Below the pieces are notes generated by a model. It ran no database searches. It saw only the letters and a program-made list of their open reading frames with translations, and was not told the DNA's origin. Both the position numbers and the translations under genes were made by a program. A stretch of DNA of 47,978 bases from an uncultured SAR116 cluster alpha proteobacterium (GTDB lineage: Bacteria; Pseudomonadota; Alphaproteobacteria; Puniceispirillales; Marisalimonadaceae), in NCBI GenBank assembly GCA_902529515.1, contig CABZWX010000009.1, forward strand, positions 1 to 47,978. The letters run 5' to 3'. This document shows, in pieces, positions 47,920-47,978 of this stretch. Numbering within the stretch: the first letter of the stretch is position 1; each line of letters opens with the position of its first letter.

Positions 47920-47978
47920 ATGGCTAAAGAAGGTGTAATAGAATTTTCTGGTATAGTTGAAGAACTTTTACCTAATGC
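47920..47978 (+). CDS. infA: translation initiation factor IF-1, 3'-truncated by window edge
   Basis: Nineteen codons are visible, MAKEGVIEFSGIVEELLPN, the N-terminus of IF-1. AGAGG lies 4 bases before the ATG. IF-1 binds the 30S A site during initiation. Its place after hisD fits alphaproteobacterial gene order. The rest lies outside the window. Confidence 0.9.
   Translation, partial: MAKEGVIEFSGIVEELLPN

Noticed and set aside
1..47978. CRISPR array, insertion sequences, phage genes, toxin-antitoxin or defence systems
   Set aside because: No regularly spaced repeats, transposase motifs or phage or defence-type proteins were seen on either strand.

Overview
This window is a gene-dense stretch of ordinary chromosome from a low-GC (roughly 30% GC by eye) alphaproteobacterium. 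The evidence is gene order. The sets chvI-chvG-ahcY-tsaE, trpF-trpB-trpA-accD-folC with trxA, aroA-cmk-rpsA-ihfB, FYDLN-acid gene plus tRNA-Ala, rnd-lptC-lptA-lptB-ptsN, thrS-infC-rpmI-rplT-pheS-pheT and murA-DUF2948-hisD-infA are all alphaproteobacterial neighbourhoods. Very short intergenic gaps, AT-rich codon use and loss of usual neighbours point to a streamlined, probably free-living (marine-type) lineage. I cannot name the genus. There is no stretch over 300 bases without a gene; the longest gap is about 160 bases, upstream of gltB. I see no insertion sequence, prophage, integrase, CRISPR array or replication origin.

Layout. Bases 1-7635 (+): the 3' part of polA, the ChvI/ChvG two-component pair, ahcY, a tsaE gene broken by a 10-A run, exonuclease I and thioredoxin. 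Bases 7632-16649 (-): a continuous block aroA-cmk-rpsA-ihfB-trpF-trpB-trpA-accD-folC, which meets trxA tail to tail with a 4-base overlap. Bases 16792-20053 (+): FYDLN-acid protein, tRNA-Ala(GGC), then a three-gene cassette of two D-2-hydroxyacid dehydrogenases around an HpcH/HpaI aldolase. Bases 20061-23472 (-): ptsN, lptB, lptA, lptC and a short RNase D, lacking the usual rpoN and hpf. Bases 23582-27463: NDUFA9-like protein (+), uppP (-), a CysJ-like flavin reductase (+) and a LysR regulator (+). Bases 27624-36898: glutamate synthase gltB-gltD, a GNAT protein, a GST-like protein, an alpha/beta hydrolase (-) and a GT4 glycosyltransferase. Bases 36935-43749 (+): translation genes. Bases 43769-47978: tRNA-Thr(GGT) (-), a small conserved-looking ORF, murA, DUF2948, hisG, hisD and the start of infA.

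Functionally this is core biosynthesis and translation: tryptophan and histidine synthesis, the shikimate pathway, nitrogen assimilation by GOGAT, fatty-acid initiation, folate polyglutamylation, peptidoglycan and LPS export, and aminoacylation. The only clearly accessory part is the hydroxyacid dehydrogenase/aldolase cassette beside tRNA-Ala.

I found no convincing new multi-gene system. The points most worth a second look are the A10 frameshift in tsaE, a probable CUG start for lptB, an AUA start for infC, and three syntenic blocks whose regulatory or repair genes are missing at the usual place: hprK/ptsH, addBA and rpoN/hpf.
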